Shown: positions 26,292-35,721, numbered from the stretch's first letter. The stretch: 64,000 bases of DNA from Pseudodesulfovibrio tunisiensis (GCF_022809775.1 NZ_CP094380.1:1909001-1973000), one strand, 5' to 3'. Program-made: numbers and translations. The notes: generated by a model not told the origin, from the sequence alone.

Positions 26292-27065
26292 ATGACCTTC
26301 ACCCGAAGACAATGTCTCGCCATGTTTTCGGCCACGGCCGCCGCTCTTGCGATTCCGCTGTCAGGGATTGCCGAGGCCCCGCGCCTGATCATGCATTACG
26401 GAGACAACCTCAATCCGCTGAGCTTCGAGACCGGAGACCGGATGAACGGCCTCCTCGTGGACCTGATGAACGCGATTCTCAGGGATCGCATGGGATACGA
26501 TGTGGTGCACCAAGGTTTCCCGTGGGCAAGGGCGCAGCAGCTCGTGCGGGAAGGCGCTGGCGACGGCTTCTGCACCAACCCGACAGCCCCCCGGCGCGAA
26601 TACGCCTTTTTCTCGGCCACTCCCGCGCTGACCATTGATTTCGAGCTGTTCTACAACAGGGACAATCCCGAACGGGAAATCATCGAATCGGTCAATTCGC
26701 TGGAGGACATCCGAAACCTCAGCATCGTGGACTACAAGGGCAACAATCTGGCCCGCAGCATATATCCCCGGAGTTACGACGTACTCTGGGCCAATTCCCC
26801 GGAAAACATCATCCGCACACTGGCCGAAGGCAGGCGGGACATCTACATCGGCAATCCGCTCTACGCCATGCGCATCATCCGCGAACAGGGGCTGGAAGAC
26901 ACCATCGCCAGAAAACCCGTCTCCATCATGCCACCCACGCGCTATCATCTGGGCATCCGCAAGTCGTATCCCCATGCCCGGGCAGTGCTCGCCCATTTCG
27001 ATCTGGAAATGGCAGAGGCCCGCAAACAGGGCGTGGTCCACGATATCAGGCAGAGATACTATTGA
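26292..27065 (+). CDS. Extracellular solute-binding protein, family 3 (orphan)
   Basis: A 257-aa periplasmic binding protein of the amino-acid/HisJ-like class (SBP_bac_3). An N-terminal signal begins MTFTRRQCLAMFSATAAALAIP; the twin Arg followed by a hydrophobic stretch could be a Tat signal, but a Sec signal is possible. The body has NPLSFETGDRMNGLLVDLMNAIL and the domain-two segment AEGRRDIYIGNPLYAMRII. ATG 26292 has GGAG 8 nt upstream. No permease or ATPase gene is adjacent, so it may act as a sensor input or serve a transporter elsewhere. The AhpF-like gene follows after 61 nt. Confidence 0.82.
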   Translation: MTFTRRQCLAMFSATAAALAIPLSGIAEAPRLIMHYGDNLNPLSFETGDRMNGLLVDLMNAILRDRMGYDVVHQGFPWARAQQLVREGAGDGFCTNPTAPRREYAFFSATPALTIDFELFYNRDNPEREIIESVNSLEDIRNLSIVDYKGNNLARSIYPRSYDVLWANSPENIIRTLAEGRRDIYIGNPLYAMRIIREQGLEDTIARKPVSIMPPTRYHLGIRKSYPHARAVLAHFDLEMAEARKQGVVHDIRQRYY

Positions 27066-27126
27066 TCGCAAAACAGGGCTTCCACAGGAAGCATCAACCT
27101 TCCACAAACCGACCACAAGGTGACGC

Positions 27127-28800
27127 ATGCACCCGAAATCCGACCCCGGCAGCACACGCAACGACTGGTTCCTTCCCAAAGACATCCGCCAGCAACTGGA
27201 GAAGCATTTCCAGTCCCTGAAGCATCACGTGGCGCTGGAACTGTTTCCGGACACGGGCCGAAACCGGGAGCATTCGGAATACACGGCAAAACTCTGCGCC
27301 GATCTGGACAGACTTTCGGACAGGATCACGTTCACCACGCATGAAGCGGATTCCGCCCGGGCAAGGGAACTGGACATCACGGCCTTTCCCACGCTCTGCA
27401 TCAATCCGGACAGCATGCACATCCGTTTTCTCGGCGCTCCCATCGGCGAGGAAAGCCGGGCCTTCATCACCACGATCCTGCTCGTGTCCATGGGTACGGC
27501 CGGACTTTCCCCAGTCTCCAGCGACCTGCTGCGCGAGCTGAACGAAGAACGGTTCGTGCAGGTATTCGTGAATCCGTCCTGCCCATACTGCCCCGGGCAG
27601 TTCCTGAACGCGGTCCGCTGCGCCATCCACAGCCCGAAACGGGTCAGGGCCGAGTGCGTGGACAGCACGGAAAACCCGGAACTCGCGGAAAGGCACAACG
27701 TCGGCTCGGTGCCGCACACGGTCATCAACAACACCTTCACCCAACTCGGGCTCATGCCCGAGGAGCGGTTCGTGGTGGAACTGCTGGCCCTGCGCAGCGC
27801 CGAAGACCTGCTCGCGGACGGCTCCCTGCCGGGAGTCGAGAACAGCAAGGCCCCGGACCATTACGGTTCCCTGGAAAAAGGCGAAGTGGATCTGGTCATC
27901 GTGGGTGCGGGCCCGGCCGGTCTCACTGCCGGAATCTACGCGGCCCGGGCCGGACTCAAGGCCGTTGTCCTTGAAAAGGGGCTGATCGGCGGTCAGGTGG
28001 CCCTTACCCCGGTGGTGGAAAACTATCCCGGATTCGCCACTGTACCCGGCAAGCAGCTCATGGACATCATGAGCGAACACGCGCGCGAATATGTGCCCAT
28101 CCGCGAGGGAGAAGGCGTGGAGCACATCGAAACCGGCGAACGCATCGAAATCACGACCAACCGTGCCGTCCATTCGGCCCGGGCCGTCCTGCTGGCCACG
28201 GGCTCGACATGGAGAAAACTCGGCGTACCAGGCGAGGACACCTGCTTCGGCAAGGGCGTGAACTACTGCGCATCGTGTGACGGGTACCTGTACAAGGGCA
28301 AACGCGTGGCCATTGCCGGAGGCGGCAACACGGCCCTGACCGACGCCCTGCATCTGCGCAACCTCGGAGTGGCCGTGACCATCATCCATCGCCGGGATGC
28401 ATTCCGCGCACAGGATCATCTGATCAAGTCCGTGGAACATGCCGGTATCCCGATCAGGTGGAACACCGTGGTCACGCGAATCAGGGAAACCCACGGCAAG
28501 CTTGCCGGGCTCGACCTGCGCAATGTTCTGGACGGCCGGGAATCCGAACTCGACGTGGACGGCCTGTTCATCGCCATCGGCCAGACAGCCAACACGGACC
28601 TTGCCCGGGAACTGGGCGTGGAGCTGGATGAAAACGGCTTCATCAGGGTGGACGAAGCCATGCGCACCAATGTGCCACGCGTGTACGCGGCCGGAGACGT
28701 GACCGGCGGCGTGCAGCAGATCGTCACGGCCATCGGAGAAGGATCGGTTGCCGCCATGTCCGCGTTCGAGGACATCTCCTCGCCCTACTGGCGGAAATAG
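27127..28800 (+). CDS. AhpF-like disulfide reductase (thioredoxin-reductase domain with N-terminal glutaredoxin-like tandem)
   Basis: A 557-aa FAD/NAD(P)H disulfide oxidoreductase. Two thioredoxin-fold units occupy about 1-230; the second has the redox pair in SCPYCPG near residue 150. The thioredoxin-reductase part begins at GAGPAGLTAGIYAARAG (about 260), has the active-site CASC at about 381-384, the second dinucleotide fold AGGGNTALTDAL and the C-terminal FAD motif VYAAGDVTGG. This is the domain order of AhpF, the electron donor to peroxiredoxin AhpC, but no ahpC is next to it. A dithiol donor for other thioredoxin-fold partners is equally possible. ATG 27127 follows AAGGTGA. Confidence 0.88.
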   Translation: MHPKSDPGSTRNDWFLPKDIRQQLEKHFQSLKHHVALELFPDTGRNREHSEYTAKLCADLDRLSDRITFTTHEADSARARELDITAFPTLCINPDSMHIRFLGAPIGEESRAFITTILLVSMGTAGLSPVSSDLLRELNEERFVQVFVNPSCPYCPGQFLNAVRCAIHSPKRVRAECVDSTENPELAERHNVGSVPHTVINNTFTQLGLMPEERFVVELLALRSAEDLLADGSLPGVENSKAPDHYGSLEKGEVDLVIVGAGPAGLTAGIYAARAGLKAVVLEKGLIGGQVALTPVVENYPGFATVPGKQLMDIMSEHAREYVPIREGEGVEHIETGERIEITTNRAVHSARAVLLATGSTWRKLGVPGEDTCFGKGVNYCASCDGYLYKGKRVAIAGGGNTALTDALHLRNLGVAVTIIHRRDAFRAQDHLIKSVEHAGIPIRWNTVVTRIRETHGKLAGLDLRNVLDGRESELDVDGLFIAIGQTANTDLARELGVELDENGFIRVDEAMRTNVPRVYAAGDVTGGVQQIVTAIGEGSVAAMSAFEDISSPYWRK

Positions 28801-28869
28801 TTTTCCACAACGGTTGATCCACATGCTGTTGAAAAGACATGGACGAATCCATTTTTTGCCGTTTTCGCT

Positions 28870-28898
28870 TTGACAACGGACAATGTCGCGACTATGGA
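28870..28898 (+). promoter_or_regulatory. Probable sigma-70 promoter for the RTX protein gene
   Basis: TTGACA at 28870-28875 and TATGGA at 28893-28898 are separated by exactly 17 bp, 47 nt before the ATG at 28945. Confidence 0.5.
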
Positions 28899-28944
28899 TG
28901 ATTCGTTAATGCGACTTAACAATTTTACGAGCGACTGATACCCC

Positions 28945-30804
28945 ATGCCGAATCCCACGGATGCCGCCCGAAACATGTCTGCGACATCACTGGCAACCGA
29001 TACGAACGTGCGTGATCATTTCGACACGGCAGAACCTCCTCGCGACGGGGCGAACGACGCGCCCTTCGGCACCAACGGGTGGCTCCCCGAGTTGAGCGAG
29101 TCGCTTGTTTCCTATTTTTCCTCCCTGAACGACACCACGGAAATCACGCCATCCCCGCAGGCCGACATCGAACTTCGGGACATGGACCACGACGGCGACA
29201 TGGACATTCTGGTCACGCCCCATGCCCCCGGCACAACGCCCTTCTGGGTCGAAAACATGGGACAGGGTGCGAAGAATCTGGAAAGCCTGACCAATGCCGC
29301 GCCCATGGCCGTGGGGTTCGGCGACCTGAACGGCAACGGCTCGCCGGATCTGGTCATCGGCTTTGCCAAGGGGCTGAAGATCGTGTTCAGCAAGACCGGG
29401 GATATCCACAGCCCCGGCGTCATTCTGGACAACCCGCGCGCCATCCATGTGGCGGACGTGGACCGGGACGGCGCAAACGACATCATTGTCCGCGACAGCG
29501 ATCAGATCGTTCTGCTCCAGAATTCGGACGGTCCGTTCGGCTCGCGCATTCTGGCCTGGCCCGATCTGGGCGATCATTCGGTGCTGGCCGTGGGCGAGCT
29601 GGACCGGACAAACGCCATGCTGGAATTCGCCACCATCAACGGCAACACCAACGAACTCCAGATCATCCGGCATGACGGCACCCAATGGCACGCTGCCAAC
29701 GCCCTTGACTCCGACCATGAATACAACGATGCGCGCATTGCGGATGTGAATCACGACGGCTATTGCGACATCACGGCCACGGATTGCTCAGGACACGCCA
29801 TCTGGTTCAGAAACGACGGCGCCGGAGAATTCTCGCGCATGACGGAGATGCCGGCACAGCCTCGGCCCGAAACGATTCCGCATGCAGATGTGGAAGACGA
29901 GGCAATGCCGCTCGACAATGCAACGTCCGAAACGGATTCCGGGCCGCCGCCTCCGGATGATCAGGAACGGCAGATCGCGGCAAAACACTTCTCGGCCACG
30001 ATCGCGAAAATCGAAAATTCGCCGGACGATCAGGGAAAGCAACCCGATTCCGGAGACTTTTCCGAGGAAACCGGCAATCTTCGCATAGATCTGGAATCCG
30101 GTACCGTTGTCCGCGAAACTCCCGGCAACACGGGATCGACCATGGCACACACGGATGCGACCAATGCGTCGAGCGGATCAGGCAGGGATATTGTCGAAGG
30201 AACCGCCGGCGACAACACGCTTTCCGGCAATCAGGGAGGCGACCAGCTCTTCGGACGGGACGGCAACGACACCCTGCGCGGCGGAGCCGATGACGACGCC
30301 CTGTTCGGCGGCAACGGGCAGGACCGCCTGTCCGGCGATGCGGATCGGGACATTCTCGTCGGCAATCAGGGAAACGACCTTCTGGACGGCGGCACAGGGC
30401 AGGACTACCTGTTCGGCGGAGACGGCAATGATCTGCTCATCGGCGGCGCGGATCAGGACTACCTGTTCGGCGGCAGAGGCAGCGACGTGTTCGCCTACAA
30501 GAGCGCGGACCACGGCAACGACCGCATTCTGGATTTCAATCCGAATGAGGATACGGTTGAGCTGGACTTCAGCCACGGCCCCCTGATCATGGCAAATGGC
30601 GAATATTCCGGCATTTCGGGAACTGCGGGAAGCTGTCTGATATGGGAATCCTCTGGCAGTGATTCCGGTTCCCTGATCTACGACGAAGACGGTTCCCAAC
30701 TCGGCGGCGAACATCTCATCGCCGCAATCGACCTTGCGGATACGGACGCGGACTTCGACCCCGGCGAATTGCTCACGGACATGTTCGACCCCCAGTCCGC
30801 ATAG
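28945..30804 (+). CDS. VCBS/FG-GAP repeat and RTX calcium-binding secreted protein
   Basis: A 619-aa acidic protein with no N-terminal signal peptide. Residues about 75-290 hold FG-GAP-like beta-propeller blades with calcium loops such as DMDHDGDMD, DLNGNGSPD, DVDRDGAND and DVNHDGYCD. An acidic low-complexity linker (about 300-410) follows. From about 412 to 519 lie RTX nonapeptides (for example GGDGNDLLIGG, GGTGQDYLFGG). The tail is acidic and ends DMFDPQSA. RTX proteins are exported by type I ABC/HlyD/TolC machinery that recognises the C-terminus; none is encoded nearby. A role in adhesion or the extracellular matrix is possible, and no enzymatic domain is visible. The gene has its own putative promoter but no obvious Shine-Dalgarno before 28945. 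Confidence 0.85.
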   Translation: MPNPTDAARNMSATSLATDTNVRDHFDTAEPPRDGANDAPFGTNGWLPELSESLVSYFSSLNDTTEITPSPQADIELRDMDHDGDMDILVTPHAPGTTPFWVENMGQGAKNLESLTNAAPMAVGFGDLNGNGSPDLVIGFAKGLKIVFSKTGDIHSPGVILDNPRAIHVADVDRDGANDIIVRDSDQIVLLQNSDGPFGSRILAWPDLGDHSVLAVGELDRTNAMLEFATINGNTNELQIIRHDGTQWHAANALDSDHEYNDARIADVNHDGYCDITATDCSGHAIWFRNDGAGEFSRMTEMPAQPRPETIPHADVEDEAMPLDNATSETDSGPPPPDDQERQIAAKHFSATIAKIENSPDDQGKQPDSGDFSEETGNLRIDLESGTVVRETPGNTGSTMAHTDATNASSGSGRDIVEGTAGDNTLSGNQGGDQLFGRDGNDTLRGGADDDALFGGNGQDRLSGDADRDILVGNQGNDLLDGGTGQDYLFGGDGNDLLIGGADQDYLFGGRGSDVFAYKSADHGNDRILDFNPNEDTVELDFSHGPLIMANGEYSGISGTAGSCLIWESSGSDSGSLIYDEDGSQLGGEHLIAAIDLADTDADFDPGELLTDMFDPQSA

Positions 30805-30828
30805 CGAACGTTCCTTTCACTCCGCCCA

Positions 30829-31951
30829 TCAGGCCCGGACCAGTGCCGGGATGAACGGTCCATGCACCGCAGGCCTGCCCACCAGTTGCGGAGCATAGCG
30901 GTTCAGCAGAAACACGAATGGCACGCATCCCAGAATGGAAAACGCGGGAAAAGACCACGCACGCGCCTGTCACGGACATGGCGTGCCCCGGCAGGGTACG
31001 CGCGAACCAGTCCGCGAACGGACCGTTCAGGAAATGGTAGAACACGCCGTTCAGACAGAACAGGATCAGGGCGTTGCGCCCCAGAAACGCGGTCCATGTC
31101 ACGTCCTGCGACAGTCGCGCCAGCAGCAGAAGCAGCAGGCTTCCGGCAAGGGCCGTGAACGGGAACCAGACCACGTTGCCATGCCCGGACAGCACGATCA
31201 CCACGGCGTCGAACAGCCGGAACGGCCCCTGATTCAGATTCCAGGTCAGGAGCACGGCCAACCCGCAGACCACGACAGCCCCAACCATTCCCCACGACAT
31301 GCCCTTGCCGGACAGGAAATTGCGCCGCCGCATGAGCACGCCGATCAGATAGAGGGCATAGACCACCGGGGCTTCGTGCAGCAGCCAGAAATTCGGCCCC
31401 GGGATGAACTGCACCTTGAGGGTCAGCCAGTACCCGCCCAGATACATGAGCCCGGCCACCGCGAGCAGTCGCGCATCCGTGGTCAGGAAACGGCCCAGCA
31501 GAAAATGCAGCACTTCCACGGACACGAGGCAGGCCAGAAACCAGAGCGGAATGTTGAAGGCCGGGAATCCCGTGAGCGTGGCAATCGTCCCGACCAGATA
31601 CCCCTTGGCCGTGCTCAGGTCAGCCACTACGAAATGCCCGGCAAAAAACAGGCTGAGCACCACGAGCACCAGCGTGAAGAACACGTACGGCACCAGTCTG
31701 GACGCGGCCTCCCGCCGCAGAAACGCGCGCACGGGCAGAAAGACCTTGTCCGGCGGGGCTGCAAAACCGGCCAGCAGAAAGAAGAACGGCATGTGAAACG
31801 AGTAGATGAACTTGTACTGGGCGGTTGCCGCCGGATTCTTCAGGTACATGATCCGTTCCACGATGTGGCCGTAATACACGAGCACGATTCCGTAGAACCG
31901 GGCCACGTCCAGAAACGCAATTCGTTTTTTTATGGCATTTTCTTCCGACAT
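30829..31951 (-). CDS. Acyltransferase-3 family membrane protein, frame broken near the 3' end
   Basis: A polytopic inner-membrane acyltransferase (about ten helices) that transfers acetyl or similar groups to exported sugars. The N-terminus has KRIAFLDVARFYGIVLVYYGHIVE and then SFHMPFFFLLAGF, the family's catalytic His region. As read, the frame runs on to 30773, overlapping the RTX gene with an unlikely tail. Removing one base from the four-A run at 30949-30952 (T4 on the coding strand) gives a natural end, ...FPAFSILGCVPFVFLLNRY and stop at 30829, with about 373 aa and no overlap. The start could be 31951 or 31966; neither has a good ribosome site. It is divergent from the TetR gene, whose operators lie in the shared upstream region. 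Confidence 0.78.
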
Positions 31952-32043
31952 ATCGGCTACATACATTAAAACAGTTGTCAGGTCAACCAGTTGGGCCAAA
32001 CAACTGGAGTTCTCATCGCTTTCCCTGAAAAGCGTCACGATTG

Positions 32044-32070
32044 TTGACACCCCTTCCCTCGGCATGATAG
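32044..32070 (+). promoter_or_regulatory. Possible promoter of the TetR gene
   Basis: TTGACA at 32044-32049 is followed after 15 bp by TGATAG at 32065-32070. The spacing is short, so the -10 assignment is tentative. Two operator palindromes lie just downstream. Confidence 0.35.
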
Positions 32071-32088
32071 CCGAGGACTCGTAAAAAA

Positions 32089-32119
32089 TGACCAGCGGTC
32101 ACTTTCTGACCAGCGGTCA
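32089..32119 (+). promoter_or_regulatory. Two tandem operator palindromes, TGACCAGCGGTCA
   Basis: The same 13-bp interrupted palindrome TGACC-AGC-GGTCA occurs at 32089-32101 and again at 32107-32119, 18 bp centre to centre (under two helical turns). The pair lies 24 nt upstream of the TetR ATG and about 140 bp upstream of the divergent acyltransferase start. Size, symmetry and position fit a TetR-family operator bound by two dimers. Confidence 0.8.
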
Positions 32120-32142
32120 TCTCTCAGGGAGACGGAGCGGTC

Positions 32143-32739
32143 ATGACAACGAAACAACAGGAAAAATCCAGACAGACGCAGCAGGAACTCAAGTCTGCGG
32201 GCATGGCCCTGTTCCGCGAAAAGGGATTTCTGGAGACCTCCGTGGCCGAGATCACCCAGCGGGCCGGGTATGCCAAGGGCAATTTCTACCGCCACTGGGA
32301 CAGCAAGGACGACCTGTTTCTGGAAATCGTGGAAGACAAGCTCCAGCGGTATCGCAACTCGCGCGACCGCGTGTTCTCCGACGCCACGAATCTGGAAGAG
32401 GCCCTGCGCTTCATCTGGGACTTTCTGGAAAACATGGTGGCGGATCACAACTGGGCCAAGGTGTTTCTGGAGTTCACGGTGCAGGCCGCGCGCAAGCCGG
32501 AACTGCGCACCGAGCTGAACCAGAGCAAATATCGCCTGTCGAACAAGGTGTTTGCAGGACTGGTCCGGGATTTCGTGGAGACCGACTATCCGCCGGAAAA
32601 GATCGGCGCCATGAACACGGCCCTGTTCGAAGGCTTCATGGTGCACAATGCGCTGGAGACCGGGGTGCTGACACTGGAAGACGTGCGCGAGGCCGCCATA
32701 ACACTGGCCCTGTCGCGCGGCGTGAAGCAGCCCGAATGA
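32143..32739 (+). CDS. TetR-family transcriptional regulator
   Basis: A 198-aa repressor. The N-terminal helix-turn-helix reads GMALFREKGFLETSVAEITQRAGYAKGNFYRHWDSKDDLF, the classic TetR pattern. The C-terminal ligand domain is all-helical and includes FLEFTVQAARKPELR. It is preceded by the two TGACCAGCGGTCA operators, so autoregulation is likely, and is followed after 52 nt by dctP, so it probably controls the TRAP transporter. Possible ligands are the transporter substrate or a related metabolite; this is inference. Confidence 0.9.
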   Translation: MTTKQQEKSRQTQQELKSAGMALFREKGFLETSVAEITQRAGYAKGNFYRHWDSKDDLFLEIVEDKLQRYRNSRDRVFSDATNLEEALRFIWDFLENMVADHNWAKVFLEFTVQAARKPELRTELNQSKYRLSNKVFAGLVRDFVETDYPPEKIGAMNTALFEGFMVHNALETGVLTLEDVREAAITLALSRGVKQPE

Positions 32740-32791
32740 CGAGAGTGGCGGGGCCTCGACCCCGAAAAGAATAATCACCCTGGAGGGTATC

Positions 32792-33793
32792 ATGAAACGT
32801 CTGATGCTGGTTCTCGCAGTCGCCGCACTCCTCTCCGCGGCCCTGCCCGGTCCTTCCCAGGCCGGAACCCGGCTGACCTACTCGAATTTCTTCCCGCCCA
32901 CCCACGTCCAGTCCGAACTGGCCGAGGAATGGTGCCGCGAAGTGGAAAAACGCACCAATGGCGAAGTGGTCATCGACTACTTCCCGGGCGGCACCCTGAC
33001 CAAGGCAAGACAATGTTATGACGGCGTGGTCGAAGGCATGTCCGACATCGGCATGTCCGCCCCGGCCTATTCGCGCGGCCGCTTCCCGGTCATGGAGGCC
33101 GTGGACCTGCCTTTGGGCTACACCTCGGGCACGGACGCCACGCGCGTTGCCAATGCCGTATACGCGGAATTCACGCCTGCGGAGTTCAAGGACGTGCAGG
33201 TCATGTATTTCCACGCCCACGGCCCGGGCCTGCTCCATTCGGCCAAGGCCCCGGTGCGCACGCTTGAAGACCTCAAGGGCATGAAACTCCGCGCCACGGG
33301 CAATTCCGGCAAGGTGGTCAAGGCCCTCGGCGGCACACCGGTGGCCATGTCCATGCCCGACTCGTATCAGGCCATCCAGAAGGGTGTGGTCAACGGCGGC
33401 ATGTACCCGGAAGAGACCAACAAGGGCTGGCGCATGGCCGAAGTCGTGGACTACTGCACCGACTCCACTGCCGTGGCCTACACCACCACGTTTTTCGTGG
33501 TCATGAACCGGGACCGCTGGGAATCCCTTTCCCCGGAAGCGCAAAAGGCCATTGCCGAACTGAATCGGGAATGGGCCGAACGCCACGGGCAGGCATGGGA
33601 TCAGGCCGACGTGGAAGGCCGGGAATTCTTCAAGGCCAGGGGCGGCACCCTGATATCCCTCTCGCCCGAGGAAACCACGCGCTGGAAGGACGCGGTTGCC
33701 CCGATTCTGGAAGACTATGTCAGGAATGCCGAGGCCAAGGGCGTGAACGGCCGGAAAGTCGTGGACTTCACCACCGGCGAACTGGCCCGCTAG
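32792..33793 (+). CDS. dctP: TRAP transporter substrate-binding protein DctP
   Basis: A 333-aa periplasmic binding protein with Sec signal (MKRLMLVLAVAALLSAALPGPSQA). Family features are FFPPTHVQSELAEEWCREVEKRTNGEV, the Arg-containing substrate segment GMKLRATGNSGKVVKALGGTPVAMSMPDSYQAIQKG and GGMYPEE. The conserved Arg that binds the carboxylate is present. Strong GGAGG before ATG 32792. It delivers an organic acid to the DctQM permease encoded downstream; the exact acid cannot be read. Confidence 0.93.
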   Translation: MKRLMLVLAVAALLSAALPGPSQAGTRLTYSNFFPPTHVQSELAEEWCREVEKRTNGEVVIDYFPGGTLTKARQCYDGVVEGMSDIGMSAPAYSRGRFPVMEAVDLPLGYTSGTDATRVANAVYAEFTPAEFKDVQVMYFHAHGPGLLHSAKAPVRTLEDLKGMKLRATGNSGKVVKALGGTPVAMSMPDSYQAIQKGVVNGGMYPEETNKGWRMAEVVDYCTDSTAVAYTTTFFVVMNRDRWESLSPEAQKAIAELNREWAERHGQAWDQADVEGREFFKARGGTLISLSPEETTRWKDAVAPILEDYVRNAEAKGVNGRKVVDFTTGELAR

Positions 33794-33856
33794 CCGAGAA
33801 CCACGGGCCGGGGGCGGTTCATGCGACCATTCCCGGCCTTTCATCAGGATAACGCA

Positions 33857-34342
33857 ATGCAGACGCTCATCATCATACTGGGCAGACTGGAAACCGTCAT
33901 GAAGATCGTGGCAGCATGCTGTCTCATGGGCATGGCGCTGGTCACGGGCGCGGACGTGCTCGGCCGGGGAGCCATGAACACGCCCCTGTTCGGGTCCGAG
34001 GAAATCGTGACCATTCTGGCCGTGCTCGTCATGGGCATGGCCCTGCCCTATGCCCATTCGCAGGGCAGTCACATCGGAGTCGAGGTGGTCATGCGCCGCT
34101 TCAGCCGCAAGGTCCGGGCACGGGTCAAATGCTTCACCGACCTGTGCGCCTGCGTCCTGTTCGGCATCGTTGCGTGGCGCATGGCCCTGTACGCGGCCAG
34201 TCTCGAACGTTCGGGACAGGTGTCCATGAATCTGGAACTGCCCACCTACTGGGTGGTCCATGCCCTTGCCTTCGGCTTTCTGGCCTTTTCCCTGTGCCTG
34301 CTCAAGGACACGCTCATCTTCTTCACAAAGGAATCCCGGTAA
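33857..34342 (+). CDS. dctQ: TRAP transporter small permease DctQ
   Basis: A 161-aa inner-membrane protein with four hydrophobic segments (IVAACCLMGMALVTGADVLGR; IVTILAVLVMGMALPYAHSQGSH; CACVLFGIVAWRMALYA; VVHALAFGFLAFSLCLL), the DctQ fold. The GSHIGVE segment after helix two is typical. ATG 33857 has AGGA 7 nt upstream; reading further upstream is unconserved. The stop overlaps the dctM start by one base (TAATG). Confidence 0.9.
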   Translation: MQTLIIILGRLETVMKIVAACCLMGMALVTGADVLGRGAMNTPLFGSEEIVTILAVLVMGMALPYAHSQGSHIGVEVVMRRFSRKVRARVKCFTDLCACVLFGIVAWRMALYAASLERSGQVSMNLELPTYWVVHALAFGFLAFSLCLLKDTLIFFTKESR

Positions 34343-35655
34343 TGGACCCGACTCTCGCCGGAATCATCGGCATCGGCGTGATGCTGCTCCTGTTCATGAC
34401 CCGCATGCCCGTGGCCTACGTCATGACCATGGTCGGCTTCGTGGGCTTTTCCCTGCTCATCTCGTGGAAGGGCGGCATGAACCTGCTCTCGCGCTCCATC
34501 TACGACGCGTTCGCCTCCTATTCCCTGTCCACCATTCCCCTGTTCATCCTCATGGGCCAACTCGCCTTCAACTCCGGGATCAGCCGCCGACTGTACCGCA
34601 CGGCATACTGCTTTCTGGGCCACATCCGGGGCGGACTCGCCATGGCCACGGTTTCGGCCTGCACCGCGTTCGGCGCGGTATGCGGGTCCAGCCCGGCCAC
34701 GGCAGCCACCATGGCCACGGTCGGCATCCCGGAAATGAAACGCTACGGCTATGCCGACTCGCTCGCTGCCGGGTCCGTGGCCTCGGGCGGGGGCATGGGC
34801 ATGATCATGCCGCCCAGCGTGGTGCTCATCGTGTACGGGGTGCTCACCGAACAGTCCATCGGCGCGCTCTTCATGGCCGGCATCATGCCCGCGGTCCTGC
34901 TCACGGCCCTGTTCGTTGCCGCAGTCTTTCTCCAATGCCTGATCCGGCCCGATCTCGGTCCGGCAGGCGACACCTTCACCCTGACCGAAAAGCTCAAGTC
35001 CCTGCTCGGGCTCATGGACACCCTGCTCGTGTTCATCCTCGTGATCGGCGGCATGTTTCTGGGCTATTTCACCCCCACCGAGGCCGCATCCATCGGCGTG
35101 CTCGGCGTGCTGATCCTGTCCGTGATCAAACGCCAACTCACGTGGAAGGGATTCGTCAATTCCCTGTACGAAACCCTTCGCAGTTCCTGCATGGTGCTGT
35201 TTCTCGTGGCCGGGGCCGTGGTGTTCGGCAAGTTCCTCGCCGTGACCCGCATCCCCTTCAACATGGCCTCGTGGGTGGCCGGATTCGACCTGCCCTCCTG
35301 GGCGATCATGGCCCTGATCCTGTCCATCTATTTCATCGGCGGCTGCTTCATGGACGCGCTGGCCCTGATCATGCTCACCATTCCGGTCTTCTATCCCGTG
35401 GTGGCGAATCTCGGCTACGATCCCATCTGGTTCGGCGTCATCATCGTGCTCATCACCCAGATCGGCGTGATCACCCCGCCCGTGGGCATCAACGTGTACG
35501 TGGTCTACGGCATGGCCCAGAAAATCGCGCCATCCATCACGCTGGAATCCATATTCAAGGGAACCATGCCCTTTCTCGCCGCCATCATCGCGGGGATCGC
35601 CCTGCTCTTCGTGTTCCCCCAAATCATCCTCTGGCTGCCCGGACTGATGTATTGA
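34342..35655 (+). CDS. dctM: TRAP transporter large permease DctM
   Basis: A 437-aa polytopic permease with about 12 helices, the sodium-coupled channel of the TRAP system. Family segments include STIPLFILMGQLAFNSGISRRLY, GAVCGSSPATAATMATVGIPEMKRYGY, ASGGGMGMIMPPSVVLIVYG and ITPPVGINVYVVYG. It starts at the TAATG junction with dctQ. A terminator-like hairpin lies 22 nt after the stop. Confidence 0.94.
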   Translation: MDPTLAGIIGIGVMLLLFMTRMPVAYVMTMVGFVGFSLLISWKGGMNLLSRSIYDAFASYSLSTIPLFILMGQLAFNSGISRRLYRTAYCFLGHIRGGLAMATVSACTAFGAVCGSSPATAATMATVGIPEMKRYGYADSLAAGSVASGGGMGMIMPPSVVLIVYGVLTEQSIGALFMAGIMPAVLLTALFVAAVFLQCLIRPDLGPAGDTFTLTEKLKSLLGLMDTLLVFILVIGGMFLGYFTPTEAASIGVLGVLILSVIKRQLTWKGFVNSLYETLRSSCMVLFLVAGAVVFGKFLAVTRIPFNMASWVAGFDLPSWAIMALILSIYFIGGCFMDALALIMLTIPVFYPVVANLGYDPIWFGVIIVLITQIGVITPPVGINVYVVYGMAQKIAPSITLESIFKGTMPFLAAIIAGIALLFVFPQIILWLPGLMY

Positions 35656-35676
35656 TCCCGGGAATGCCTTCGGCGA

Positions 35677-35706
35677 CCAGAGACCCCTTTGAAAAGGGTT
35701 CTCTGG
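35677..35706 (+). terminator. Hairpin downstream of dctM, likely terminator
   Basis: CCAGAGACCCCTT pairs with AAGGGTTCTCTGG with one mismatch around a four-base loop, 22 nt after the dctM stop. It lacks a good T run, so it may act as a 3' stabiliser as much as a terminator. Confidence 0.55.
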
Positions 35707-35721
35707 ACTCTCCCAAACTTT

